From Blastocatellia bacterium UBA7656 (lineage in GTDB: Bacteria > Acidobacteriota > Blastocatellia > UBA7656), in contig DLHY01000054.1 in NCBI GenBank assembly GCA_002483445.1, positions 124,001 through 188,000 on the forward strand: a DNA stretch of 64,000 nucleotides. The letters are read 5' to 3'. Shown here piece after piece: positions 35,722 to 45,544 of this stretch. Made by a program: the position numbers and the translations under genes. The notes below the pieces were generated by a model that worked only from the letters and a program-made list of their open reading frames with translations, searched no databases and was not told where the DNA came from. Position 1 is the stretch's first letter; every line of letters starts with the position of its first letter.

Positions 35722-36594
35722 TCAGTTACCCGCGCGGCCCCAGTGGCGCCAGTCGAAGCGGGTTGAGTTTGTCAGCCACTCCGCTTCGAGCCGCTCGACC
35801 GAGGGTTGAGTTTGATCCCAGTTGATTATGGCCACTCCGCCCTCGGTGAGAGGCCAGCGGCCCGAACGCTCATAGCTGCATTTGCCGAGGCCGAAAACTG
35901 CGGTCGCTCCGATCCGCCACTCCTCGACCCGGTCGTAATGAGCGAAGAAAGCATATCGCGGTTGAGTTTCTTCTATGACGAATCGCAGGGACGGGCTGCC
36001 TGACATGCCGCGGTAATCTTCCACCTCCAGCCCGTCGGGACAGTCATGCGAGATGAGTATGTCGAAGGAGAGCGACCCTTCGGCGGCAAGTTCGAGCGCG
36101 TCTTCATCCGACAGGTGATAGCGCGTCGGGCGACCTTTTTTATGACGGCGATTGGCTACGCCCGAAATGCCAGCGACTCGCACCTTTTCCTCTCCCGATT
36201 CAAACGTCCAGATGCGGCCTGATTTCAATGCGCTTATGCGACCGTCCTCGGAGACTGAATAGATCGATTCATCGGTGGGGGCGGATCGCTCGCGCTCGTC
36301 GAGAAAATGAAAGTCTTCGTGATTGCCCGGAATGAAGATGAGCGGAGGGCGCGGATCGATCAAAGTCGCGGGCGGATTCGATCCGGCAAACTGGGCAAAG
36401 CCAAGCTCATCAGGATCATCTTCGGCCCACCGCTCAGTCGCCTGATCAAGCTGCGAGTGATCTTTGAAAGCCCCCATATCGCCGCACTGAAGTATCAGAT
36501 CGATTGCGCGGCCCGTTTCCTTCTGCCAGCGTCCCAGGACTCCGTACATCAGGGCCAGATGGCCATGCACGTCTCCAACTACGGCTATGTTCAT
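35722..36594 (-). CDS. Calcineurin-like metallophosphoesterase
   Basis: A 290-aa two-metal phosphoesterase. Visible ligands are GDVHGH at residues 7-12, QCGDMG near 37, GNHEDFHF near 95 and a later LISHDCPDG, with HYDRVEEW near the end. Substrate is not predictable; relatives act on nucleotides, cyclic nucleotides or phosphoproteins. ATG 36594 follows GAGG by six bases; ATG 36600 is the alternative. It sits between a DUF4062-STAND gene (47 bases upstream) and a WD40 gene (nine bases downstream), so an effector or signal-removing role in that unit is plausible. A run of nine C at about 36610-36618 precedes the gene. Confidence 0.87.
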   Translation of the reverse strand: MNIAVVGDVHGHLALMYGVLGRWQKETGRAIDLILQCGDMGAFKDHSQLDQATERWAEDDPDELGFAQFAGSNPPATLIDPRPPLIFIPGNHEDFHFLDERERSAPTDESIYSVSEDGRISALKSGRIWTFESGEEKVRVAGISGVANRRHKKGRPTRYHLSDEDALELAAEGSLSFDILISHDCPDGLEVEDYRGMSGSPSLRFVIEETQPRYAFFAHYDRVEEWRIGATAVFGLGKCSYERSGRWPLTEGGVAIINWDQTQPSVERLEAEWLTNSTRFDWRHWGRAGN

Positions 36595-36641
36595 AAGCAT
36601 CCTCGCGACAGGCGCGACCCCCCCCCCGCGCATAAAACCAC

Positions 36642-38954
36642 TTATTGCTCAGGGAATCGCTCAAGCGCCAGTCGATAATCCTCCTGAAGCTCATACACTC
36701 CGCCGTAAATCTTTCGCGCTTCTTCGCCCCGGCCTGTTGTCACCACCGCGACCTGCACGCATTTGGCTTCGAGGAACTCGAAGTCGGTCAGCGTCGCGTA
36801 AAGCTCTTCCCATTTTTCGCCCATCGTCTGTTGAAAGGGAAGCTCCGCGAGCTTGCGCAGATTCGGCGCGTTGCTCTGCTCGTCGAAGAGCTTCTGACCG
36901 GCGAAATAATCTGCAAGCAGAGCGTGCCGCTCAGGCTTCTCGTCTCCCGAAAGATAATCCCGCTCGATGACTTCGCGAAGCTGGCGGTGATAGAAAGTCA
37001 TAAGAGTCGCCCCGTCTGCGTCGCGCTCTGAAAGGTAAGGCTCAAGATCGAAGTACAATCGCGACCAGACCACTACGGGCAGTCTCCGTTCGGGCGGCGT
37101 GTGATGAGAACGAAGCTCGAAATCATTGAAGGCTGATTCATCCTGCGACAACACATCGAGCATTTCATCTTCAGTCAATCCGTTTTTCGCCGCAGCCAGA
37201 TAGCTGAGGCTTCGCGACACTATCATCTCTCCGTGCGCGGCGTCTGAAGAAAGCCGACGGAAAAGATCGCGAATGATCCCTGCGGTGTCGCGGCTCAACA
37301 CGACGGGCGCATGGAAGGATTTCCATCGCCGCGCTTCTTCGAATGCAAGTTTGAGATAAAGCGGCAACCCGTTGCTCTGGAATTTGCTCAACACTTCTTC
37401 TCTCTGAACGGGTTGAAGCGCGCGGCCCGCCGACGCAAGCCACAGGTCGAGCAACTCATGGCCTTCGTCTCTCTGCATAGGCTCAAGCCTTATGATGTCG
37501 TTTGGCGAAAGTTTCCTCTCAAGCGCAGACAAACATTCACCCTCAAGAGTGGAAACGATGAGGCGGACGTTTCGAGGCAATGGTGATGGGAGCCATGCGA
37601 GATTGCGCGAGTGGTTCGCGTCGGAGAGTTGATCGAGCGCGTCAAGGAATATGACGAGCGGTTTTTCCTTTGAAGCCAGCGCCAGCCTTTTGAGCAATTC
37701 CTGAGTCAGTTCTTTGTACTCGCTCGGTATGTCGGCTTCGTCCGCCTCATAGATTCTGGAAATCTGGCGGCAGAGACTTTCTATCAAGGCTCGCCCGTCG
37801 GATGACGCGGGAGTCGCGCCTATAAAGCGCGTGATTATCTGCTCGCCGTATCGCGCGCGCGACTGCTCGACTGCGCGCGCAAGTAGAGCCGACTTGCCCG
37901 ACCCCGACTCGCCTGCAATGGCCAGCGGGCGAACGGATTCATCGCTGAGATAATTTTGGATAGCTTCAAGGGCGGCAGCGCGGCCTGTGAAGAACTTTGC
38001 GCGATCCTCGCCGAAAGCGATGTGATCGTTTATCTCTCTATCAATCGAGTCGATGCTTTCGATCCGGGCAATCTCATCTTTGACGACCTGCGACAGCGCG
38101 CGAAAAACATCCTCGCACAGACGATTGATGTTATCCGAAGAAATCCCATCGCCGTTCCATCGCGCTTCATAGTCGAACGTATTACGGGGGAGAAGCCGTC
38201 GCAGTCTGTCTTTGAGCGATCCAAGCCGCGCCTGAGCTTCCCGGTCAGGCTGTCCGTTTTCGTCCCTGTCGATGAAGCCCCCTGCGACCCCAGAGCGCGG
38301 CAGATCGTTTACTAAATCTTCGAGGTTCGCTATTCGTCTAAAGAAGCAGAAGACATGATCCTGAGCGTCAGGAACGCCAAGCGCGCCCGCGATGATTTCC
38401 TGTTCGGTGGCCGACGTCTCATATTTGATCCGCTCCTTTTCCTCGATTTCCCGCGTCGCTTTGAGCAGGAGCCAGCGAAGAGGGCGCTCGACTCTTTCTT
38501 CCCACACGCTGAAGTCCGCGAACTCTCCACGCCTCGGTTGAAGCGAGTAGACCGCAGGCAGAGCGTTGTCATCGCGCCGATACCAGTCGGTGAGCAATTG
38601 TTTTTCGGATTCATCAATCCGGCTGACGATTTCTTCGAATTCATCCGAGGGGATTTCTGAAGGCGGCGGACGCCAGCCGTAGCGGTCTCCGAGCAGCACT
38701 ATGAAGTTGGGTCGCGGCGATGCCCGTTGAGAGCGGCGAATTTCATCAAGGCATATTTTCATCGTCTGCTGATCAAGCGCGGCTTCTTCGCGCACTCCCC
38801 ATCGGAGATCGACGGCCTGAAACCGGCAGCCGTGGCGGAGGCAAAGCTCGCGCAATAGGGGAAAGACTTCGCGCTGAAGGGCGTTGCGCTCTTCTTTCAT
38901 ATCGCTGAAAGTGGAACTGACGAATATGCGAAAGGTTCTTGTTGTCTGCGCCAT
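36642..38954 (-). CDS. DUF4062-STAND NTPase without repeat domain
   Basis: A 770-aa protein. Residues 1-150 are DUF4062, a TIR-like domain opening FRIFVSSTFSDMKEERNAL, with LLGDRYGW. A STAND/NACHT-type ATPase follows: Walker A GESGSGKSALLARA near 346 and Walker B LVIFLDALDQL near 440, then winged-helix and helical parts. It stops at RKIYGGVYELQEDYRLALERF, exactly where related proteins continue into a helical module and WD40 repeats. Such STAND proteins are signal-triggered oligomerising switches. Bases 38788-38948 are identical to the same region of the 40350-45032 paralogue. The downstream phosphoesterase and WD40 genes likely belong to the same operon. Confidence 0.88.
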   Translation of the reverse strand: MAQTTRTFRIFVSSTFSDMKEERNALQREVFPLLRELCLRHGCRFQAVDLRWGVREEAALDQQTMKICLDEIRRSQRASPRPNFIVLLGDRYGWRPPPSEIPSDEFEEIVSRIDESEKQLLTDWYRRDDNALPAVYSLQPRRGEFADFSVWEERVERPLRWLLLKATREIEEKERIKYETSATEQEIIAGALGVPDAQDHVFCFFRRIANLEDLVNDLPRSGVAGGFIDRDENGQPDREAQARLGSLKDRLRRLLPRNTFDYEARWNGDGISSDNINRLCEDVFRALSQVVKDEIARIESIDSIDREINDHIAFGEDRAKFFTGRAAALEAIQNYLSDESVRPLAIAGESGSGKSALLARAVEQSRARYGEQIITRFIGATPASSDGRALIESLCRQISRIYEADEADIPSEYKELTQELLKRLALASKEKPLVIFLDALDQLSDANHSRNLAWLPSPLPRNVRLIVSTLEGECLSALERKLSPNDIIRLEPMQRDEGHELLDLWLASAGRALQPVQREEVLSKFQSNGLPLYLKLAFEEARRWKSFHAPVVLSRDTAGIIRDLFRRLSSDAAHGEMIVSRSLSYLAAAKNGLTEDEMLDVLSQDESAFNDFELRSHHTPPERRLPVVVWSRLYFDLEPYLSERDADGATLMTFYHRQLREVIERDYLSGDEKPERHALLADYFAGQKLFDEQSNAPNLRKLAELPFQQTMGEKWEELYATLTDFEFLEAKCVQVAVVTTGRGEEARKIYGGVYELQEDYRLALERFPEQ

Positions 38955-39087
38955 AAAGCCTCTCTTCAGTCATGCAAACCTGCAATAAGATGATGTTAGC
39001 TTGGCGATCAGCAGATGGCCTTCGAACGCCCTGGGCTGAAGCAACACAAGCCTGGTGTATCAGCTTTTTCACTATATCCATGAGAGT

Positions 39088-40446
39088 CTACTGCCGCCAG
39101 AAACGCAGCCACTTTCTTTTTGCAGGCTTACCAGCGCCAGACTTCATCCTGGCCCTGAACGAAGGCGGCAGTTGTTCTGTTACGGCCTGAAGAAATGCAT
39201 GGAACTCCCAGAGGTTGGTCAAATCGACGTCGTTATGGCGAGCGAGGGCTTCGATTCCGGCTCTGCCCACTCCTATCGACTCAAGACCATCCAGCATTCC
39301 GGACACATCCGCCTCTCTTTTTTCATATTCCTGCTGCATCTCATCCATCTGGTTCAGGAAGTTTGTCTTCATCTCCAGCAGCGCATCAGTATCGGGAAGT
39401 CGGTCGATTACCTGACGCGCTTCAGCAATGCGACCGTATTTAATGAGTCGCTGGCTCTCCTCGATTGTAGATTCGATCTCTTTATGAAATTGCTCGGCTT
39501 CGTCGATCTGGACCATGAGTTCCTTTTTAAGCTGCTCGACTTCTACAAAGGTACTATGAATCGTTTCGATGACCTGGCGAGCTTGATCAAATTGCGCCTC
39601 CTCGGCAAGCCTTCTGCTTTCCTCTAATGCTTGCTGGATACTTTTATGTTCCTGCTCGATCTTGTCGATTTGTAGGATTAAAGCCGTTTTCAACTCCAGG
39701 ACATGGCCTGGGGCATCCGGGAGCTTTTCGATCTCGTGTCGGGCCTCCGCCAACCGTCCTTCCTGCGCTAGATTCCGACCGTTCTCAACTGCAGCCGCTA
39801 TTGCCTCGCGCAACTGTTCAGCCTCTTCGATCTGGGCCAGAAGTTCCTTCTTAATCTGCCGCACTTCCGGAGATGCGTCAGGGATTGTTTCAAGGGCAGT
39901 GCGGGCTTCATCCAGGCGACCTTCCGAGGCAAGCCGTTGGAGATGGTTCAAGTCCGGCTCGATCTCGCGTCGAGCTTCAATACGACTGGTGATGCTCATC
40001 CATGTCCGTCTCGCCTCCAAAATATAATTCGGCGCCGCTTCCGGCATCGCCTCGGCCAGGACTCCTACCTCTGCCGCTTTCCCCTCTTCCAGAAGATGGC
40101 GGACCTCCCGCGCCAGAGCTTCCAGGCAATCCATCATCTTGCGCTCTTCGCTCCAGTCATGGGATCCTCGCATCCATATCTGAGAACTTTCTCGAAGCTC
40201 TGCGAGGGCCTGCCTGACTGTGTCAGGCAAAGCGGCCTGACTTTCGGCTGCGTCTATGCGCGACAGCCAGTCCTTTTTGGCAAGAGCCAGAGCGGGAGTA
40301 TCGGCAATCGCGCTCAATGTATCCCGCGCTTGAATAAGGTCTCCCTGCTCTATCTGCGACCCCGCACACTCGAACGCCTCGGCGCTGGCGAGGTACTGAG
40401 CAACGTAGCTCGGCGGGAAACCTGGCGCGCTGCGGAAAGACTCCAT
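39088..40446 (-). CDS. Helical protein of 54-residue tandem repeats
   Basis: A 452-aa protein of no family I recognise. Four to five repeats of 54 residues run from about residue 110 to 390, each with an LAxEGRLxEAR core, a LPDA or IPDA turn, a VxxLKxELLxQIDEAEQ helix and a spacer helix. Long coiled-coil or TPR-like solenoid structure is expected. A small, distinct C-terminal part (RAGIEALARHNDVDLTNLWEF onward) ends in a basic tail. The ATG at 40446 lies inside the upstream STAND-WD40 gene, overlapping by 97 bases in another frame, without a visible ribosome site. Coupled translation or a recent frameshift is possible. Confidence 0.7.
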   Translation of the reverse strand: MESFRSAPGFPPSYVAQYLASAEAFECAGSQIEQGDLIQARDTLSAIADTPALALAKKDWLSRIDAAESQAALPDTVRQALAELRESSQIWMRGSHDWSEERKMMDCLEALAREVRHLLEEGKAAEVGVLAEAMPEAAPNYILEARRTWMSITSRIEARREIEPDLNHLQRLASEGRLDEARTALETIPDASPEVRQIKKELLAQIEEAEQLREAIAAAVENGRNLAQEGRLAEARHEIEKLPDAPGHVLELKTALILQIDKIEQEHKSIQQALEESRRLAEEAQFDQARQVIETIHSTFVEVEQLKKELMVQIDEAEQFHKEIESTIEESQRLIKYGRIAEARQVIDRLPDTDALLEMKTNFLNQMDEMQQEYEKREADVSGMLDGLESIGVGRAGIEALARHNDVDLTNLWEFHAFLQAVTEQLPPSFRARMKSGAGKPAKRKWLRFWRQ

Positions 40447-43400
40447 CGGAGGCGTTGAGAGATGCCCAGACCGGCTAAGGAGGGAACCGCCGTTTTCGAT
40501 TCGCAGACATGCACTTCGCCCATCTTGTCGACGATACACAATCCGGCATCCTCGTTAATAAAACTGGCGGCGACGGGCTTAACGTCGAGGAAGGTTCTCA
40601 GCAAGTGCAGTCCCGTTCGGCTGTCCCAGATCATCAGGTTGCCATCTTCGGAGGCAGAACAAGCCATATAGCCGCTATGGGAGCAGTTGACCGCGACAAC
40701 CGGCACGCCATGTTCGATGATGGTCAGCCTCCGCCATTCCTGATCGTATTGCCAGGACGACGCTTCACCGTCTTCAGTCCCGACGATGACAGCGCCGGAA
40801 GTATCCTGACATATCGCGTTCACAGGGGCCGACAGCCACTGAGGAGGGGAGTGTTCATTTCGCCTCGTATCCCACACTCGAAACTCGCCTCGGAGCTTTA
40901 TCTCACTTCCCTCCGTCTTGTTTGCGTATCCTGCCACTACGGTTTCAGGCTCGCGGCCAATCTCGAATACCTCACATGAGATGGCAGGCGTATTCGGGCT
41001 GAGTATCCCTACGGCAGGAGGACACGGCACGACCAGAGGGACGCCGGTTTCAAATGCGAGCAGAGGATAGATCATCACGCCCTGAGCAGACCCTAATAGG
41101 ACATGACAGGAATCGTGACCGGGTTGCAGACGAATCCTGCGAAACCGACTGGGTTCCAAAAGCGTTTCTGCTGAACCAAGAGCATCCGCTACTGCTGAAA
41201 TATTGAGCGACAGCAGAAGGCGTTTCTCGACCAGATGAAAGACCTGAATGACGCGATGAGTAGCGAACGTAAGCTCTTTGACCGGGTAGCATATAAGTAT
41301 CGCCAGATCGCCAAGCACGTCGAAATCACGAGCAAAAAGCGAATCAGATAAAGCTATACTCTCTTTTGAAGCCGTATCACTCAGGCTTGCAAGAACCAAA
41401 TGGTCGCCGTGCAGGATGATCGCTCTGGAATCTTCTATCCTGGCCGCGAGCGCCGCCTCATGCTCTGTATGAAAAACAAGATCGTTGTCACAGCGATTGT
41501 AGACGAACACCTGACCGGCTCCGTTCCCCAGAGCGATTCGCTTGCCGCTCGATGAGAAAGAAGCCGCGGTGATTGAAAACACGTCCTCGTGGATGAGATG
41601 CGGAGCGGTGTCACCTTCAAGAGGAACTATCCAGGCTCCGCCCTCAGCCGTTTCTACGACTATCTCGTTGCTCGCAGCAGAGCCAGCAAGGCAGACCGGC
41701 TCGCTGATGACGGATTCGCCCAGCTTGCGCGGTTCGATCAGTAAACGATCTCCGACGGCAGTCAGTTTTACCCGGTATACCGCAGTTTCGGTAAGCATGC
41801 AGATCGTCTGATTGTCTATGCTGATCGCAGATCGCGGACTGCTCGAAAAGCTCTCGCCCGTGAATTCCACACTGACGGGGTTGGGGCCGGATGCAGATTC
41901 ATCAAGAATCACACACCCTATCCCGCCGCGCTTCGACAGCGTTAGCTCGATCAACCGGGGAGGCGTATCCTGAGAGACCACCGTTGATGTAAAAACCACC
42001 GGACTCCCTGAACCGAAATGCTTCACTAAAGAGCATTCTTCCGTTGTCAAATCCGCCACCCAGACCGTCCCTCCCGCTTCAGCCCCGCTTGGCATCCCCG
42101 CGCCGGCTATCAGGCGAGAGTCGCTTTCCCAGCGAACCGAGTAAACCCATTCCCACACTCTGAAGTCACAGCGGCTGCTGCCGTCTGTTTCCCAAACAGA
42201 TATGCCTGAGATAAACGGGCTTGGTTCCGGGGAACCGTAGCCGCCTGCAAGGAATTTCCCATTGGGTGATACCGACAGAGATCGAACAGCCGAGGGAGGA
42301 GTGTCGCATCGCTGCCATAGATCGCCTCTTTCGGTATCCCAAACCCAGACCTCACGAGCTTCTGTTGATACGGCGAGACGGCTGTCGTCACCCCAGAAGG
42401 CCAGCGATATCACCTTCCCGCCGTGTTTCTGCGCTACGGTGCCAGCCGTCTTTCGCAGCCACGCAGCGCCGGGAAAACCTCTTCCTCTCATCAACTCTTC
42501 TGCGGCAGCCCGAACGTGCAGTCTTGAAGAAGTGTTATAGGCTTGTTGATAGATGAGGCCAGGGGACTCCCTGAGAAAGTGCGCTTCGTGTGAAAGGAAA
42601 CGCTCAAAATCTGCTATCCGATTGCTGTCCGACCATCTGGACCCTGATGCGCTTCTTGCAGCAACATAATCATCCATCAATCCATAAATCATTCCCGCCG
42701 CGCACTTCGTCTCCATGAATTTGAGGTCGCAAAGAGTCGCCTCGATCTCTTCCCACATCTCGCCGCAGGTTTGTTGGAAGGGCAGTTCCGATACCTTCCG
42801 AACATTAGGAATCTGCTCGCCAGCCTTTTCGATCCGCAAAGGCTGGGAGTCAAAGTACACTGCTAACGCCCGGTGGCGCACTCGTTTTGGCTCGTCCTGG
42901 AGATAATTGTCCTTAACCGCATCTTCGACCTGCCGATGATAAAACGAAAGCAATGAAGTTCCGTCTGCGCTGCGTTCACTCAGATAAGGCTCTAAATCAA
43001 AGTAAAGCCGGGACCAGACGATCACCGGCAATCTCTCTTCGGGCGGCGTGTGTCTGGCGCGACTCTTGAAGTCGTCAAGCACCTCTTTGTCGCGCGACAA
43101 AATGTCGAGCATCTCGTCCTCGCTCAGACCATTCTTCGACGCCGCCAGATAGCCTAAGCTGCGCGAGACGACAACTGCGCCGTGGTTGGCATCCTGCGAC
43201 AACCATGCGAACAACTGCCGGATAATGCCTGGTATGTCAGGCGCAAGACTGACTTTCGGACTATATGACTTCCACCGCCGCGCTTCCTCGAAGGCCAGCT
43301 TGAGATAGAGCGGCAGTCCCCCTTGCTCACCTCCACGCTCGGCATCGCTACCTTCGTCCTTATGCCTGGATGACTCGGCAAACCCTGTCAGCACTTCTAG

Positions 43401-45032
43401 CTCCTGATGTGGCTGTAACGTTCGGCCCTCTTGGCTCAACCACCTGTTCAAGAGATATTGTCCTTCGCTGGCGGGCATCGGCTCCAACCTCACGATGTTA
43501 GCCGCAGGAAGCTTTCGCCCGAGCGCGGTCAAGCACTCGCCCGGCACAGCGGACACGATCAGCCGGACATTCTCAGGCAACTGAGCAGGCAGCCAGATCA
43601 GATTTCCGGCGCGATCAGCATCAGAGAGTTGATCAAGCGCGTCGAGGAACAAGATCAGCGGGTTGTCTTTCGTAGCAAGCGACAATCGGGTCGATAGTTC
43701 TTTAACCAGTTCCTTGTACTCAGTCGGAATCGTCGTCTCATCGCCGCCGTAATGACGAGTTATCTGTCGGCAGATGCTTTCAAGCAATGACCGGCCATCG
43801 GATGAGGCAGGCGTCGCACCGATGAATCGCGAAACAATAAAGCTTTCCGCATTGCGCGCTCCGCATTCCGCAGCCGCTTTGGCCATCAGCGCCGATTTGC
43901 CTGACCCGGACTCGCCCCAGATGCAGAGGGGCTGACGATTCGATCCGCTCACGTAGCTGCTGATAGTTTGCAGAATCGCGGCTCGACCGATGAACGCCCT
44001 CGCACGATTCTCGCCAAACTCCGCATGATCGAATATCTCTTTTTCGAGCGGCTCGATCTTTCCCAACCGAACGGTCTCATCAAGTATGGCGCTCGCCAGT
44101 CGCTTCCACACGTCCACACACAGAGTCTCAGGGGAATTGGGATCGTCAAGGAGACGGAGACAGGCTTCTAGTTTCTCAGGCAGCTCTCCGATGTGCGCGG
44201 TTGAAGCGCCCGTGCCAGTCCAGTCGGCTTCGTAGGAGTGGATATTGTCCGGCAGCCGCTTCTCTAACTCGCCCTTGAGCTTTTTCAACAGGGTGTCGGC
44301 TTTGGCATCAAGTTCCCAGTTTTCATCCAGGCCGAGAAAATCTCTTGCGCTTTGATCGCGCGGCAAGCCGCGGATCGAACGGAAGAAACAAAACACGTGT
44401 TCGTTTGCGTCAGGCACCCTCAGCGCGCCAGCGGCTATCTCCTGCTCAGTGGCTGAAGCCTCATACTTTCGACGCTCGTCATCGCTCAACTCCAAGCCCT
44501 CGATTGCGCGAAGCAGAATCGCGCGCAGAGGCCGCTCGACTTCACTGTCCCAAACCTGAAAATCGGCGAAGCGATCACTGCGAGGCTGAAGGCAGTAGAC
44601 CCCCTCCTGCTCTGAGTTTTCATCACGCTTGTAGCAGGCGTTGTCGTCTCTTTTGTACCAGGCATCAAGCAGTTGTCGCTCGCTCGCATCAGTAGTCGTC
44701 TCGTGTATATGATCGAACTCGCGCGCAGGAATTTCAGCGGGCAGTGGACACCATCCGTACCGGTCGCCGAGCAGTATGATGAAGTTCGGCCTGGGAGAGG
44801 CACGCTGCGAACGTGAGACTTCGTCCAGACATATCTTCATGGTTTGCTGATCGAGTCCGGCTTCATCGCGCACTCCCCATCGGAGATCGACGGCCTGAAA
44901 CCGGCAGCCGTGGCGGAGGCAAAGCTCGCGCAATAGGGGAAAGACTTCGCGCTGAAGGGCGTTGCGCTCTTCTTTCATATCGCTGAAAGTGGAACTGACG
45001 AATATGCGAAAGGTTCTTGTTGTCTGAGCCAT
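40350..45032 (-). CDS. DUF4062-STAND NTPase fused to WD40 repeats
   Basis: A 1560-aa protein. DUF4062 (1-160, FRIFVSSTFSDMKEERNAL) precedes a STAND ATPase with Walker A GESGSGKSALMAKA near 370 and Walker B LILFLDALDQL near 470, a winged-helix region, and the module FLSHEAHFLRESPGLIYQQAYN near 845. Degenerate WD40-like blades follow to the end (for example SFSSSGKRIALGNGAG, MIWDSRTG). Blade signatures are weaker than in the neighbouring WD40 genes. The last ~40 residues (WSLSAARQVSRRATLL) are low-complexity and overlap the next gene, hinting at frame change near the 3' end. Architecture matches STAND sensors of bacterial conflict systems. Confidence 0.88.
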   Translation of the reverse strand: MAQTTRTFRIFVSSTFSDMKEERNALQREVFPLLRELCLRHGCRFQAVDLRWGVRDEAGLDQQTMKICLDEVSRSQRASPRPNFIILLGDRYGWCPLPAEIPAREFDHIHETTTDASERQLLDAWYKRDDNACYKRDENSEQEGVYCLQPRSDRFADFQVWDSEVERPLRAILLRAIEGLELSDDERRKYEASATEQEIAAGALRVPDANEHVFCFFRSIRGLPRDQSARDFLGLDENWELDAKADTLLKKLKGELEKRLPDNIHSYEADWTGTGASTAHIGELPEKLEACLRLLDDPNSPETLCVDVWKRLASAILDETVRLGKIEPLEKEIFDHAEFGENRARAFIGRAAILQTISSYVSGSNRQPLCIWGESGSGKSALMAKAAAECGARNAESFIVSRFIGATPASSDGRSLLESICRQITRHYGGDETTIPTEYKELVKELSTRLSLATKDNPLILFLDALDQLSDADRAGNLIWLPAQLPENVRLIVSAVPGECLTALGRKLPAANIVRLEPMPASEGQYLLNRWLSQEGRTLQPHQELEVLTGFAESSRHKDEGSDAERGGEQGGLPLYLKLAFEEARRWKSYSPKVSLAPDIPGIIRQLFAWLSQDANHGAVVVSRSLGYLAASKNGLSEDEMLDILSRDKEVLDDFKSRARHTPPEERLPVIVWSRLYFDLEPYLSERSADGTSLLSFYHRQVEDAVKDNYLQDEPKRVRHRALAVYFDSQPLRIEKAGEQIPNVRKVSELPFQQTCGEMWEEIEATLCDLKFMETKCAAGMIYGLMDDYVAARSASGSRWSDSNRIADFERFLSHEAHFLRESPGLIYQQAYNTSSRLHVRAAAEELMRGRGFPGAAWLRKTAGTVAQKHGGKVISLAFWGDDSRLAVSTEAREVWVWDTERGDLWQRCDTPPSAVRSLSVSPNGKFLAGGYGSPEPSPFISGISVWETDGSSRCDFRVWEWVYSVRWESDSRLIAGAGMPSGAEAGGTVWVADLTTEECSLVKHFGSGSPVVFTSTVVSQDTPPRLIELTLSKRGGIGCVILDESASGPNPVSVEFTGESFSSSPRSAISIDNQTICMLTETAVYRVKLTAVGDRLLIEPRKLGESVISEPVCLAGSAASNEIVVETAEGGAWIVPLEGDTAPHLIHEDVFSITAASFSSSGKRIALGNGAGQVFVYNRCDNDLVFHTEHEAALAARIEDSRAIILHGDHLVLASLSDTASKESIALSDSLFARDFDVLGDLAILICYPVKELTFATHRVIQVFHLVEKRLLLSLNISAVADALGSAETLLEPSRFRRIRLQPGHDSCHVLLGSAQGVMIYPLLAFETGVPLVVPCPPAVGILSPNTPAISCEVFEIGREPETVVAGYANKTEGSEIKLRGEFRVWDTRRNEHSPPQWLSAPVNAICQDTSGAVIVGTEDGEASSWQYDQEWRRLTIIEHGVPVVAVNCSHSGYMACSASEDGNLMIWDSRTGLHLLRTFLDVKPVAASFINEDAGLCIVDKMGEVHVCESKTAVPSLAGLGISQRLRWSLSAARQVSRRATLLSTSPAPRRSSVRGRR

Positions 45033-45158
45033 GACGACTCTCCTCCTGAGTCCTGCAAACTTGTATCAAGATGCTGTCGTTTGTTGACTCACCGCAGATG
45101 GTTTTGCACTTGGCCGCGTCGATTCTGTAAAGCGTTCTTGTTTTCGCCACTATGCTTC

Positions 45159-45487
45159 TTATAGCGGTTTGCAATTGCGTGAACAGGATGAATGCAAAGA
45201 GTATGACCTTGGCCTTCTCATTAACACCGCGACCCGTCGCGGTGAAAAGCGAGAGACCAGAATCCGAAACTGTTTTAACAGTTTTTCTGCCCGATGGATG
45301 TCAACCTCCATAACAACTGCGTGCTTGATTATAAGCCAACGAATCAAAGAGCGGCGGAAAGAAACTGTTAAAACAGTTCCCCATCATTCGCGTGCTGTCT
45401 TGCACCGCGATCAATCGCGGTGTTAATGAGAAAGCTGATGACCCTCTCCTGCACTTAACCTGTTCATCCATGTGCAAGCCGCTATAA
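45159..45487. repeat. Complete nested-palindrome element (copy B)
   Basis: Termini TTATAGCGG-TTTGCA-GTGAACAGG (45159-45187) and its inverted partner (45459-45487) enclose CTCATTAACACC with hairpin CACCGCGA/TCGCGGTG (45225-45244), the palindrome AAACTGTTTTAACAGTTT, its reverse-complement partner CTGTTAAAACAG (45364-45375), hairpin CACCGCGA/TCGCGGTG (45402-45421) and TTAATGAGA. No open frame within it is credible. It fills most of the 512-base gap upstream of the STAND-WD40 gene; the remainder of that gap shows nothing I can name. Confidence 0.8.
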
Positions 45488-45544
45488 CAAATCAGCCAGA
45501 CGGATAATTCCATAGACGGAGTTTGCGGATGCGTGGTCGAGCTT

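Noticed and set aside
36605..36640. Run of nine C bases read as a possible frameshift or phase-variation tract
   Set aside because: It lies upstream of the chosen phosphoesterase start and after the STAND stop is reached on the other side, so it does not alter either protein.
45169..45513. Small open frames inside the nested-palindrome element
   Set aside because: They arise from palindromic DNA, lack ribosome sites and are not kept in the other copies.
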